Of a DNA stretch of 64,000 nt, positions 55,138 through 63,026 are shown piece by piece. Below the pieces are notes generated by a model that searched no databases, was not told the origin of the DNA, and saw nothing but the letters and a program-made list of their open reading frames with translations. The DNA is from Phyllobacteriaceae bacterium (GTDB lineage: Bacteria; Pseudomonadota; Alphaproteobacteria; Rhizobiales; Rhizobiaceae), in NCBI GenBank assembly GCA_024742765.1, contig JANSXT010000004.1, positions 124,001 to 188,000 of the forward strand, written 5' to 3'. The position numbers and the translations under genes are program-made. Every line of letters begins with the position of its first letter. Position 1 is the first letter of the stretch.

Positions 55138-56019
55138 ATGTCGGGAGCAATCGTGACGCCGGTCTTCCGCTTTGCGCCGAGCCCCAATGGCCTGTTGCAT
55201 CTGGGCCATGCCTATTCGGCGCTCAAAAATTTCGACATGGCCCGCGCGGCGGGTGGGCGCTTCCTGCTGCGCATCGAGGATATCGACACGGCCCGCTGCA
55301 CGCCGGAGCTCGAAGCGCGCATGCTGGACGATCTTCAATGGCTGGGGCTTGAGTGGGAAGAGCCGGTGCGGCGCCAATCCGAACATTTTTCCGATTACCG
55401 CGCGGCGCTCGAAACGTTGGCCGATGCGGGGCTGGCCTACCGGTCGGCGATGAGCCGGGGCGACATTCGCCGTTTCGTCGAGGCGCATGAGGCAACGGGC
55501 GCCATCTGGCCGCGCGACCCGGATGGCGCGCCGCTGTTTCCGGGACGCGACCATGATGACGGGTCGGATGAGGGCGGCGTCTGGCGGCTCGATGTCGCCG
55601 CCGCGCGCGATCATCTGGGTCACAAGACCGATCCCGGCTGGATAGAAGAGGGGACGGGGCCGGACGGAGAGACCGGGTGGCAGGCCGCCGATCCGGCCAT
55701 CTGGGGCGATTTCGTCTTGGCGCGGCGGGATACGCCGACCAGCTATCATCTGTCGGTGGTCGTCGATGATGCGCTGCAGGGGGTGACGCATGTGGTGCGC
55801 GGGCGCGACCTGTTCGCGGCCACGGCGGCCCATGTCCTGCTGCAGGACCTTTTGGGCTTGCCGCGGCCGGTCTACCACCATCATGATCTGGTGATGGATG
55901 ATGACGGGGCGCGCAAACTGTCGAAAAGTCGCGGCGATATGGCGCTGGCCGCGTTGCGGGCGGCGGGCACGACGTCCGATGATGTGCGAAGGATGGTCGG
56001 CCTGCCCAAGACCGTGTGA
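55138..56019 (+). CDS. gluQ: Glutamyl-Q tRNA(Asp) synthetase
   Basis: Attaches glutamate to queuosine at the wobble position of tRNA-Asp. The 293-residue protein has the class I HIGH-type motif FAPSPNGLLHLGHAYSA at residue about 10, and the KMSKS-type RKLSKSRGD near 265, with the anticodon-binding domain of GltX missing as expected. The zinc-binding Cys cluster of E. coli GluQRS is not present. A start at GTG 55153 is also possible. Divergent from the AlkA gene. Confidence 0.92.
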   Translation: MSGAIVTPVFRFAPSPNGLLHLGHAYSALKNFDMARAAGGRFLLRIEDIDTARCTPELEARMLDDLQWLGLEWEEPVRRQSEHFSDYRAALETLADAGLAYRSAMSRGDIRRFVEAHEATGAIWPRDPDGAPLFPGRDHDDGSDEGGVWRLDVAAARDHLGHKTDPGWIEEGTGPDGETGWQAADPAIWGDFVLARRDTPTSYHLSVVVDDALQGVTHVVRGRDLFAATAAHVLLQDLLGLPRPVYHHHDLVMDDDGARKLSKSRGDMALAALRAAGTTSDDVRRMVGLPKTV

Positions 56020-56040
56020 CCGGGCGGCGGTCCGGACCGT

Positions 56041-56334
56041 TCAGAAGCCGAACCGGCCCAGCATGTTCTTGATCAGCGCCAGTGCCGTCAGGCTCAGGAA
56101 TGCGCCGGTGACGGCGCGCACCGCATCGGCGGTCACCGAGTCGAGCGGAAGATGGATGGCCGCGCCGAAGTGCACGCCGATCATCGCGCCCGCTATGAGC
56201 ACGAGCATGTTGCCAAGGACGCCAAAGCCGTCTTCCTGCAACACGCCGTTCATGGCCAGCCCGCCAAAGAAGCCGGCGGCCCCGATCATCAGCGCGACGA
56301 TCATCAATGCGGTCGCATCCAAGTTCATGAGCAT
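56041..56334 (-). CDS. Small membrane protein, conserved hypothetical
   Basis: The 97-residue protein has about three hydrophobic segments: LMIVALMIGAAGFFGGLAMN, GVLGNMLVLIAGAMIGVHFG and AVTGAFLSLTALALIKNML. It has Gly-rich helices reminiscent of small GlsB/transglycosylase-associated membrane proteins, but I cannot name a family with confidence. Convergent with gluQ, 21 bases apart. Confidence 0.75.
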   Translation of the reverse strand: MLMNLDATALMIVALMIGAAGFFGGLAMNGVLQEDGFGVLGNMLVLIAGAMIGVHFGAAIHLPLDSVTADAVRAVTGAFLSLTALALIKNMLGRFGF

Positions 56335-56444
56335 GGCGATACCCTACTCCTGTGACGGTGCAATCCTACCGTTTCCGGATTGATGGAGGGTCGATATGCG
56401 GGCGACAATTGGTACCGGCGCGTTTACCGTTTGTTGACCACGCT

Positions 56445-57332
56445 CTATTCGGCCGGCTGGTCGGCCGTCTGGCCCCTGGCGGGAACGACGATGGCGCGGG
56501 CGGCGCGATAGCGCAGGATCGCCGCGTTGATCTCGGCGCCCAGAATGAAGATCGCCGAGATGATGTAGAGAAAGACCAGCGCGATCATGATCGATGCCAG
56601 ACCCGCATAGGTCGTCACATAGGTCGCAAAGCTTTCCAGATAGGCGGCGAACGCGCCGGCGCCGATCAGCCAGGCCAGAATGGTCAGCGCAATGCCCGGT
56701 ACGAGCGATGCAAGGCTGCGCTTGCCGTCGGGCAACCATTTGTGGACGACGAACAGCCCGGTGACCAGAACGGACAATGCAACGACATAGCGCCAGAAGC
56801 CGATGGAAAAAGAGACGGTCTCAATGCCTGGCAGCCATTGCTCTGCGAGCCGGTAGGCAAGCGGCGCGAGCACCAGAAGGACGCTGATCGCCATGAAGCC
56901 GATGGTGGCGATGACGACGAACAAAAGGCTTTGCAGCCGCATGAAGGTGAAAGACCGGGTCTCGGTCACCCGGTAGGCGCGGTTGAGCGCCACGCGCAGC
57001 GCTTCGATGCCGTTCGAGGCGAAGACGGCGGCGACGATCACCGAAATGGTCAGAAGGCCGCCGCGCTGCACGGTCAGCACGTTTTCGACCTCGCGGGCAA
57101 TCGGCGCGGCGATCCGCTCGGGCCAGGTGTCGAAGACCAGATGCACGGCGACCTCGGCGAACCGGTCGGCGCCGAGAAAGGTGGCCAGCGTCGTCGCGAA
57201 GATCAGGAACGGAAAGATGGCCAGCAGCGTCGACAGGGCGACGTGGCTCGCCAACGCCCAGCCATCGGTCTCGTTGAAGTGGCCGAAGGCATCGCGCAGG
57301 ACACGGCGCGTGATCAGAAACTGTCGCAGCAT
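56445..57332 (-). CDS. YihY/BrkB family membrane protein
   Basis: The 295-residue protein has six membrane segments and YihY/BrkB hallmarks: DGWALASHVALSTLLAIFPFLIF, ASNGIEALRVALNRAYRVTETR, and ASIMIALVFLYIISAIFILGAEINAAIL at the end. Older annotation as ribonuclease BN is wrong for this family; the role is unknown, perhaps envelope lipid-linked. The ATG at 57332 follows AAGG; a TTG at 57374 would extend the protein by 14 residues. Divergent from the SDR gene. Confidence 0.93.
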   Translation of the reverse strand: MLRQFLITRRVLRDAFGHFNETDGWALASHVALSTLLAIFPFLIFATTLATFLGADRFAEVAVHLVFDTWPERIAAPIAREVENVLTVQRGGLLTISVIVAAVFASNGIEALRVALNRAYRVTETRSFTFMRLQSLLFVVIATIGFMAISVLLVLAPLAYRLAEQWLPGIETVSFSIGFWRYVVALSVLVTGLFVVHKWLPDGKRSLASLVPGIALTILAWLIGAGAFAAYLESFATYVTTYAGLASIMIALVFLYIISAIFILGAEINAAILRYRAARAIVVPARGQTADQPAE

Positions 57333-57404
57333 CGCCTTGCCGGTTTGAATTGCCCGCGCCTGCCGACTATGCAAAGGCGCGCTGCCAAACTAAGCGCTGG
57401 GATC

Positions 57405-58238
57405 ATGACACGCAAACCCGCCATTGTCGTCACCGGATGCTCGTCGGGCATCGGCGCTTATTGCGCCGCCAGGCTGCGCGCTGACGGCTGGCATGTCATC
57501 GCCACCGCGCGCAAGGATAAGGACCTCGAACGGCTGCGCGGCGAGGGTTTCGATGCGGTCTATCTTGATTATTGTGAGCCGGGCTCGATCGAGGCCTGTT
57601 TCGCCTTTGCGATGGAAGCGGCCGATGGCCGGATCGACGCGCTGTTCAACAATGGCGCCTATGCGCAGCCGGGTGCGGTCGAGGATGTGCCGGTGGATGC
57701 GCTGCGTGCCCAGTTCGAGGCCAACTTCTTTGGCTGGCATCACCTGACCCGGCTGGCCGTTCCGGTGATGCGTGACCGGGGCGCCGGGCGGATCGTGCAC
57801 AATTCGTCGGTGCTCGGCTTCGTGCCGGTGCCACTGCGCGGGGCCTATACGGCGTCCAAACATGCGCTTGAGGGCCTGATGCTGACCTTGCGCCAGGAGC
57901 TTGCCGGATCGGGCATTCAGGTCAGCCTGATCGAACCGGGGCCGGTGCCTTCGCGCTTTGCCGTCAACACGCTGCCGTGGATCGAGCGCTTCATCGATGT
58001 TGACGGCTCGGTGCATGCCGATGCCTATCGCACGCGGCTCGAACAATTGCGCGCCGGTGGCACCGCCGACGATGACGGCAAGGCGCTCGGCTGGTGCTAC
58101 CGGGCGTTGTCGGCAGCCTTGACCGATGCGCGGCCCAAGCCCCATTACCATGTGACGCCGCAGACGCGATTTGCCGCTCTGGCCAAGCGCATTGCGCCCT
58201 CCGATCTTGTCTATCGACTCCTGGCGCGCGGCGCCTAA
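57405..58238 (+). CDS. Short-chain dehydrogenase/reductase
   Basis: The 277-residue NAD(P)-dependent oxidoreductase has the cofactor motif VTGCSSGIGAYCA at residue about 8, NNGAYAQPG, NSSVLGFV with the catalytic Ser, and YTASK with the Tyr-Lys pair near 150. The conserved RIVHNSSVLG and Arg-rich cofactor loop (TARKDKDLERL) suggest NADPH. The substrate is unknown. It lies upstream of the twin-TM/PduO pair on the same strand. Confidence 0.93.
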   Translation: MTRKPAIVVTGCSSGIGAYCAARLRADGWHVIATARKDKDLERLRGEGFDAVYLDYCEPGSIEACFAFAMEAADGRIDALFNNGAYAQPGAVEDVPVDALRAQFEANFFGWHHLTRLAVPVMRDRGAGRIVHNSSVLGFVPVPLRGAYTASKHALEGLMLTLRQELAGSGIQVSLIEPGPVPSRFAVNTLPWIERFIDVDGSVHADAYRTRLEQLRAGGTADDDGKALGWCYRALSAALTDARPKPHYHVTPQTRFAALAKRIAPSDLVYRLLARGA

Positions 58239-58271
58239 GTTCAGACCGAAGCTCTCCAAACGGGAAAACCC

Positions 58272-58481
58272 ATGTCAGGTCCAATGTTCTATCTGGCGGT
58301 CCTCGCCATGCTTGCCGTGTTCGCCGTGCTGCTGGCCGGCCTGCGCAACATGATGAAGCAGGGCGACGCCAACGTCTCCAACAAGCTGATGCAGTTGCGC
58401 GTGTTCCTGCAGTTCGTGGCGGTGGTGATCATCGTGCTGATTGTCTATCTTGCCCGGCAGGGCAGCAGCGGAGCGGGATAA
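58272..58481 (+). CDS. Twin transmembrane helix small protein (HIG1-like)
   Basis: The 69-residue protein has two membrane helices (FYLAVLAMLAVFAVLLAGL and VFLQFVAVVIIVLIVYLA) joined by a short basic loop (RNMMKQGDANVSNKLMQLR), the HIG1-like topology of small respiratory-complex-associated proteins. Its position immediately before the cobalamin adenosyltransferase gene (seven bases apart) is conserved in the order. Confidence 0.9.
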   Translation: MSGPMFYLAVLAMLAVFAVLLAGLRNMMKQGDANVSNKLMQLRVFLQFVAVVIIVLIVYLARQGSSGAG

Positions 58482-58487
58482 GGGCCG

Positions 58488-59066
58488 ATGGTCGTTCTGA
58501 ACAAGATCTACACCAAGACCGGTGATGACGGTACGACGGCGCTCGGAACCGGCGAACGGCGCCTGAAATATGACAAGCGAGTGGGCGCCTACGGGACCGT
58601 TGACGAGGCCAATGCCTGCATCGGCATGGCGCGGCTTCACACGGCATCTGACGCCGATCTCGACCGGATGCTGTCGCGTATCCAGAACGACATGTTCGAT
58701 CTAGGCGCGGATCTGGCGACGCCGGAGACCGAAGAAAAGCTCGACTATGAGCCGCTGCGGATCACCGATGCCCAGGTGACGCGGATCGAAGCGGATATCG
58801 ACGCGCTCAATGCCGGGCTTCAGCCGCTGCGCTCCTTCGTCCTGCCGGGCGGCAGCGAAGCGGCGGCGGCCTTGCATCTCGCTCGAACTGTGTCGCGCCG
58901 CGCCGAGCGGGACATGGTCGAACTGGCCGAACAGCCGGGCGAACATGTCAACCCGGTGGCGCTGCGCTACATGAACCGCGTCTCCGATTTCCTGTTCGTC
59001 GCCGCACGCGTCGTCAACGACAATGGCGCGTGCGATGTCCTGTGGGTGCCGGGCAAGAACCGCTGA
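58488..59066 (+). CDS. Cob(I)yrinic acid a,c-diamide adenosyltransferase, PduO type
   Basis: Transfers adenosyl from ATP to Co(I) of corrinoids. The 192-residue protein has the PduO signature: IYTKTGDDGTTALGTGERRLKYD near residue 8, VGAYGTVDEANACIG, RRAERDMVEL near 140 and RMNRVSDFLFVAAR-like YMNRVSDFLFVAARVVN near 160. It follows the twin-TM gene by six bases, so they form one operon. Confidence 0.95.
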   Translation: MVVLNKIYTKTGDDGTTALGTGERRLKYDKRVGAYGTVDEANACIGMARLHTASDADLDRMLSRIQNDMFDLGADLATPETEEKLDYEPLRITDAQVTRIEADIDALNAGLQPLRSFVLPGGSEAAAALHLARTVSRRAERDMVELAEQPGEHVNPVALRYMNRVSDFLFVAARVVNDNGACDVLWVPGKNR

Positions 59067-59078
59067 CCGCGACGGGCG

Positions 59079-59957
59079 TCAGACAAGGCGTTTTTCGAAA
59101 AAGAAATCCGGATAGGGATCGTCGTTGAAACGGTCGATCTCGGTCCAGCCATCGCGCTTGTAGAGCGCGTGGGCTTCGGGCAGGGCGCGATTGGTGTCGA
59201 GGCGCAGCGTGTCCATCGACAGGTTGCGGGCTTCGTCTTCTATGGCGGCCATCAGGCGTTTGCCGAGCCCTGCGCCGCGAGCGTCGGGCGCGACCCAGAG
59301 CCGCTTGACTTCGCCAAGCCTCGTCCCGTTTCCCTTCAGTCCGACGCAACCGATGGGAAGGCCGTCGGACAGGGCCACGAGGAAGGCGCCGCGCGGCGGC
59401 GCCATGTCGGAGGCTTCAGGATCGCAGGACAGGGAAACGTCGAAACCTCCCTCGAACCTGCGGGCCAGTTCGGCATAGTATCGTTCGAGGCAATGACGGG
59501 CCTCATCGCTTGCCGGGTCGACCCGTTCGATGGTGATTGCGTGACGGTTCATGGCGGTGGCGATGAAATCCATCGCGTCCAGAAGCGCGTCGCGATCCGG
59601 ATGGGCGGACAGGAACCTGTCCGCCGCCGTATCGGACAGGTCTTCATAAGCATGAAATTCGATGCCGCCGGCCGGCGTCAGGTCTGCAATGCGCCTGCGT
59701 CCGTCATCGGGATGGATCCGGGTCTCGATCAGCCCTTCGTCTTCGAGGCCGCGCAGCAGGCGGCTGGTCAGGCCCGAGTCAAGCCCGAGATAGGCGCGGA
59801 TGTCGGCGACATCGGACCGGCCTTGGCCGATGGCGTTCAGGACGCGTGCCGAGCCGAGCGGCCGGCCGCGGCCCAGAAAGGACTGGTCGAGCGCGCCCAC
59901 CTGGCGCGTGACGGCGCGGCTGAACCGGCGATAGCGGGAGATCGGATCATGTTTCAT
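59079..59957 (-). CDS. MarR-type HTH and GNAT acetyltransferase fusion
   Basis: The 292-residue protein joins a MarR winged-helix domain (about 1-145; YLGLDSGLTSRLLRGLEDEGLIETRIHPDDGRRRI is the recognition region) to a GNAT domain (about 150-292) with RLWVAPDARGAGLGKRLMAAIEDEA as the acetyl-CoA loop and LPEAHALYKRDGWTEI. Such fusions may couple transcriptional control to acetylation of a small molecule. The operator-like palindrome at 59959-59980 begins two bases upstream of its ATG, so it very likely represses itself. Confidence 0.92.
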   Translation of the reverse strand: MKHDPISRYRRFSRAVTRQVGALDQSFLGRGRPLGSARVLNAIGQGRSDVADIRAYLGLDSGLTSRLLRGLEDEGLIETRIHPDDGRRRIADLTPAGGIEFHAYEDLSDTAADRFLSAHPDRDALLDAMDFIATAMNRHAITIERVDPASDEARHCLERYYAELARRFEGGFDVSLSCDPEASDMAPPRGAFLVALSDGLPIGCVGLKGNGTRLGEVKRLWVAPDARGAGLGKRLMAAIEDEARNLSMDTLRLDTNRALPEAHALYKRDGWTEIDRFNDDPYPDFFFEKRLV

Positions 59958-59958
59958 A

Positions 59959-59980
59959 TTATCTGACTTTAGTCAGATAA
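59959..59980. promoter_or_regulatory. Perfect palindromic operator for MarR-GNAT regulator
   Basis: TTATCTGAC at 59959-59967 and its exact complement GTCAGATAA at 59972-59980 are separated by TTTA. The 22-base dyad sits directly at the start codon of the MarR-GNAT gene and about 100 bases before the rhomboid gene on the other strand. Length and symmetry fit a MarR dimer site. Confidence 0.82.
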
Positions 59981-60082
59981 ATCTTCGGGTCAATGCCGAT
60001 CAGCCTGGCCCGGCATTTGTCGATTGAATTGGCCGGCCCGCTCGGCTCTAATGGCGCAAACGATCTCCGGGGCCCGCTATCG

Positions 60083-60844
60083 ATGTTTGTGCCGCTGCAC
60101 GATGCCAACCGGCTCAAGCATATAAGGCTGCAATATGTGACGCTGGCGCTGATCGCCGCCAATGTGCTGGTCTTTCTCGGCATCAATCTTGCGGCCAGCG
60201 ACGCGGCGCTTTTCGCCACCGTCACCTCGCTCGGCTATACGCCCGCCGTCGTCAACGATTTCGCCGAACTGCCGCCGGAACTGGTCTGGATTCCGGAGGA
60301 GATGTCGCTGGTCAGCTATTCGTTCCTCCATGGCGACTTCTGGCATCTGGGCGGCAACATGCTGTTCCTCTGGGTGTTCGGCGACAATGTCGAGGACGCG
60401 ATGGGCCATGTCCGCTTCCTGATCTTCTATCTCTTGTGCGCGGTGGCCGGCGCGCTGGCCCATGGTCTGATGGACCCGTCTTCGGCTGCGCCGCTGATCG
60501 GCGCGTCGGGCGCGGTTGCCGGCATTGTGGGCGCCTATCTGCTCTTGCATCCGCGCGTCCGCGTCTGGGTGCTCGTTCTTGGCCGCATTCCGCTGCCGCT
60601 GCCGGCATGGATTCCGCTGGGGCTCTGGATCGGGTTCCAGTTCGCCATGATCGCGCTGATGGTCGACGACCAGGTGTCCTGGGCGGCCCATATTGGCGGC
60701 ATCATTGCCGGTATGGCACTGGTTCTGGTCCTGCGGCGCAGGGGCGTGCCGCTGTTCGACCGGGAAATCCGGACGCCACAGGCGGTGGAAGTGGAGCCGG
60801 CCCGACCGCCTGCGCCAACGCACGGGCCGTGGGGCCGCGGCTGA
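60083..60844 (+). CDS. Rhomboid family intramembrane serine protease
   Basis: Cleaves membrane proteins within the bilayer. The 253-residue protein has six or more membrane segments, the catalytic Ser142 in IGASGAVAG and catalytic His203 in AAHIGGIIAG, plus HLGGNMLFLWVFGDNVEDAMG around 88-108 in the L1/TM2 region. I prefer ATG 60083, where MFVPLHDANRLKHI is the family N terminus, over 59993. Divergent from the MarR-GNAT gene. Confidence 0.92.
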   Translation: MFVPLHDANRLKHIRLQYVTLALIAANVLVFLGINLAASDAALFATVTSLGYTPAVVNDFAELPPELVWIPEEMSLVSYSFLHGDFWHLGGNMLFLWVFGDNVEDAMGHVRFLIFYLLCAVAGALAHGLMDPSSAAPLIGASGAVAGIVGAYLLLHPRVRVWVLVLGRIPLPLPAWIPLGLWIGFQFAMIALMVDDQVSWAAHIGGIIAGMALVLVLRRRGVPLFDREIRTPQAVEVEPARPPAPTHGPWGRG

Positions 60845-60870
60845 TCGCGAGGCAAAAGCCGGACGGCCAC

Positions 60871-60896
60871 TTTTGACGTTGACGTAAACGTCAAAA
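60871..60896. promoter_or_regulatory. LiuR-like inverted repeat before etfBA
   Basis: The arms ttttgacgtt (60871-60880) and aacgtcaaaa (60887-60896) are exact complements around a six-base spacer. A second overlapping dyad, TTGACGT-aa-ACGTCAA, spans 60879-60894. That shape resembles the site recognised by MerR-family regulators of branched-chain and fatty-acid degradation (LiuR type). It lies about 175 bases upstream of etfB. The rest of the 227-base gap holds no gene. Confidence 0.6.
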
Positions 60897-61071
60897 TTTT
60901 GTAGGGCGCGGGAAATTTGCGGTTCGGCGCTGACCGGGCTTGCGCGGAGGCGTCATTCCATGCATCCACGGGCCGACGCGGCATGTCGGCAACGCGCAAG
61001 CGCCGGCGCCAGCGAAGCGATATCGGGCTGAGCCGGCGCATGCCGGTTCGGCGAAGAGGAGAGATGGTGCG

Positions 61072-61821
61072 ATGAAAATCCTTGTCCCGGTCAAACGGGT
61101 TGTCGATTACAATGTGAAGATCCGGGTCAAGGGTGACGGGTCGGGCGTCGAACTGGCCAATGTGAAGATGTCCATGAACCCGTTCGACGAGATTTCCGTC
61201 GAGCAGGCGATCCGCATGAAGGAAGCGGGCCAGGCGGACGAGATCGTCGTGGTCTCGATCGGGCCGGACAAGGCGACCGAGACCCTGCGCACCGCGCTGG
61301 CGATGGGCGCCGATCGCGGCATTCTGGTCAAGCATGACGATGTGGTCGAGCCGCTGGCCGTTGCCAAGATCCTCAAGGGCATTGTCGACGAAGAACAGCC
61401 GGGCCTGGTTATCCTGGGCAAGCAGGCGATCGATGATGATGCCAACCAGACCGGCCAGATGCTGGCGGCGCTGCTCGGCTGGAGCCAGGGCACGTTCGCC
61501 TCCAAGGTCGAGATCGACGGCGACAAGGCCAAGGTAACCCGCGAAGTCGACGGCGGATTGCAGACGGTTCAGATCGCCATGCCGGCCATCGTGACGACCG
61601 ACCTGCGCCTGAACGAGCCGCGCTATGCCTCGCTGCCCAACATCATGAAGGCTAAGAAGAAGCCGATCGACGAGAAGGCTCCGGGCGATTATGGCGTCGA
61701 CGCCGCGCCGCGCCTGTCGGTTTTGAAGACCGAGGAGCCGGAAGGCCGCAAGGCAGGCGTCAAGGTCGCCGATGTCGCCGAGCTTGTCGACAAGCTTAAG
61801 AACGAAGCCGGCGTGCTCTGA
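61072..61821 (+). CDS. etfB: Electron transfer flavoprotein beta subunit
   Basis: Small subunit of the FAD/AMP heterodimer that moves electrons from acyl-CoA dehydrogenases to ETF-ubiquinone oxidoreductase. The 249-residue protein has [36 protein letters not shown], and the signature [25 protein letters not shown] near residue 115. A GAGGAGAG ribosome site lies upstream. etfA follows after 164 bases, a longer gap than usual. Confidence 0.97.
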   Translation: MKILVPVKRVVDYNVKIRVKGDGSGVELANVKMSMNPFDEISVEQAIRMKEAGQADEIVVVSIGPDKATETLRTALAMGADRGILVKHDDVVEPLAVAKILKGIVDEEQPGLVILGKQAIDDDANQTGQMLAALLGWSQGTFASKVEIDGDKAKVTREVDGGLQTVQIAMPAIVTTDLRLNEPRYASLPNIMKAKKKPIDEKAPGDYGVDAAPRLSVLKTEEPEGRKAGVKVADVAELVDKLKNEAGVL

Positions 61822-61836
61822 CGAATTCGAATGAGG

Positions 61837-61906
61837 CCGGCCTGCAAGCGGCCGGTCTCTGCGCTTCCGGTGCTCACGTACGATAAGTACGCTCCGCGCC
61901 GGTTCT
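61837..61906. repeat. Hairpin and palindromic element between etfB and etfA
   Basis: A perfect 6-base stem ccggcc / ggccgg with a seven-base loop (61837-61855) lies 15 bases after etfB. A second imperfect palindrome with CGTAC / GTACG at its centre (61877-61891) spans about 61865-61906 and resembles a short repeat found between genes in many alphaproteobacteria. No T tract follows either, so they are more likely to affect mRNA stability than to stop transcription before etfA. Confidence 0.55.
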
Positions 61907-61985
61907 CGAACCCAACCGCTTTCGTCACGGCCTGATCCGAATTCGGGCCAGAGCAAGCGGACCAAGGAAGGCAAGGACAACGAAC

Positions 61986-62915
61986 ATGGCCATTTTGCTG
62001 ATTGCCGAACATGACAATGCAACCCTCTCAGACCAGACCGCCAAGGCGCTGAGCGCTGCCAAGGACATTGGCGGCGATGTGCATGTGCTGGTCGCCGGTC
62101 AGGGTGCGCAAGCGGCAGCCGACGCGGCCGCCAAGCTCGATGGCGTCGCCAAGGTGCTGCTCGCCCAGGATGCTTCGCTCGAACATCAGCTCGCTGAGCC
62201 GATGGCCGCGCTGATCACCGGCCTTGCGGGCGACTATGACGTGCTGATTGCGGCGGCGACCACCAATGGCAAGAACATCATGCCGCGCGTCGCAGCCCTT
62301 CTCGACATGATGCAGATTTCCGAGATCACCGAAGTGGTGTCGGCAGACACGTTCAAGCGGCCGATCTATGCGGGCAACGCGATCCAGACCGTGCAGTCCT
62401 CGGACGCCAAGAAGGTGATCACCGTGCGGACCGCGTCCTTCAATGCGGCGGGCGAAGGCGGCAGCGCCAGCGTCGAGACCATCGATGCGGCGGCCGATCC
62501 GGGCCTTTCGTCCTATGTGTCGACCGAACTGTCGGGCGGCGATCGTCCAGAGCTGACCTCGGCCAAGATTATCATCTCGGGCGGCCGTGCGCTCGGTTCG
62601 AGCGAGAAATTCGAGGAAGTGATCCTGCCCGTCGCCGACAAGCTCGGTGCCGCCGTCGGCGCTTCGCGCGCCGCCGTCGATGCGGGCTATGCGCCGAACG
62701 ACTGGCAAGTGGGACAGACCGGTAAAGTGGTCGCGCCCGAACTCTATATCGCCGCCGGCATCTCTGGCGCGATCCAGCATCTGGCGGGCATGAAGGACTC
62801 AAAGGTCATCGTCGCCATCAACAAGGATGAAGACGCGCCGATCTTCCAGGTGGCTGACTACGGCCTGGTCGCCGACCTGTTCGACGTCCTGCCGGAACTC
62901 GAAAAGGCGCTCTGA
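61986..62915 (+). CDS. etfA: Electron transfer flavoprotein alpha subunit
   Basis: FAD-binding partner of EtfB. The 309-residue protein has [11 protein letters not shown] at the start, [20 protein letters not shown], and the FAD signature in the C-terminal domain: [73 protein letters not shown] is spread over about 195-268. The start has AAGGAAGG-type upstream sequence. An intrinsic terminator follows. Confidence 0.97.
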   Translation: MAILLIAEHDNATLSDQTAKALSAAKDIGGDVHVLVAGQGAQAAADAAAKLDGVAKVLLAQDASLEHQLAEPMAALITGLAGDYDVLIAAATTNGKNIMPRVAALLDMMQISEITEVVSADTFKRPIYAGNAIQTVQSSDAKKVITVRTASFNAAGEGGSASVETIDAAADPGLSSYVSTELSGGDRPELTSAKIIISGGRALGSSEKFEEVILPVADKLGAAVGASRAAVDAGYAPNDWQVGQTGKVVAPELYIAAGISGAIQHLAGMKDSKVIVAINKDEDAPIFQVADYGLVADLFDVLPELEKAL

Positions 62916-62945
62916 ACGCCAACGTTAATTCAAACGGCATTTGCC

Positions 62946-62974
62946 GGCCGGGTTGCATGCAGTCCGGCCTTTTT
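62946..62974 (+). terminator. Rho-independent terminator after etfA
   Basis: Stem ggccgg / ccggcc with a 12-base loop is followed by TTTTT. It lies 31 bases past the etfA stop and should end the etfBA transcript before the MFS gene. Confidence 0.85.
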
Positions 62975-63026
62975 CTTTGCCTCAGACACGCCGATCGCAT
63001 AGCGTTCCGGCAAAACGGGGCGTGTC

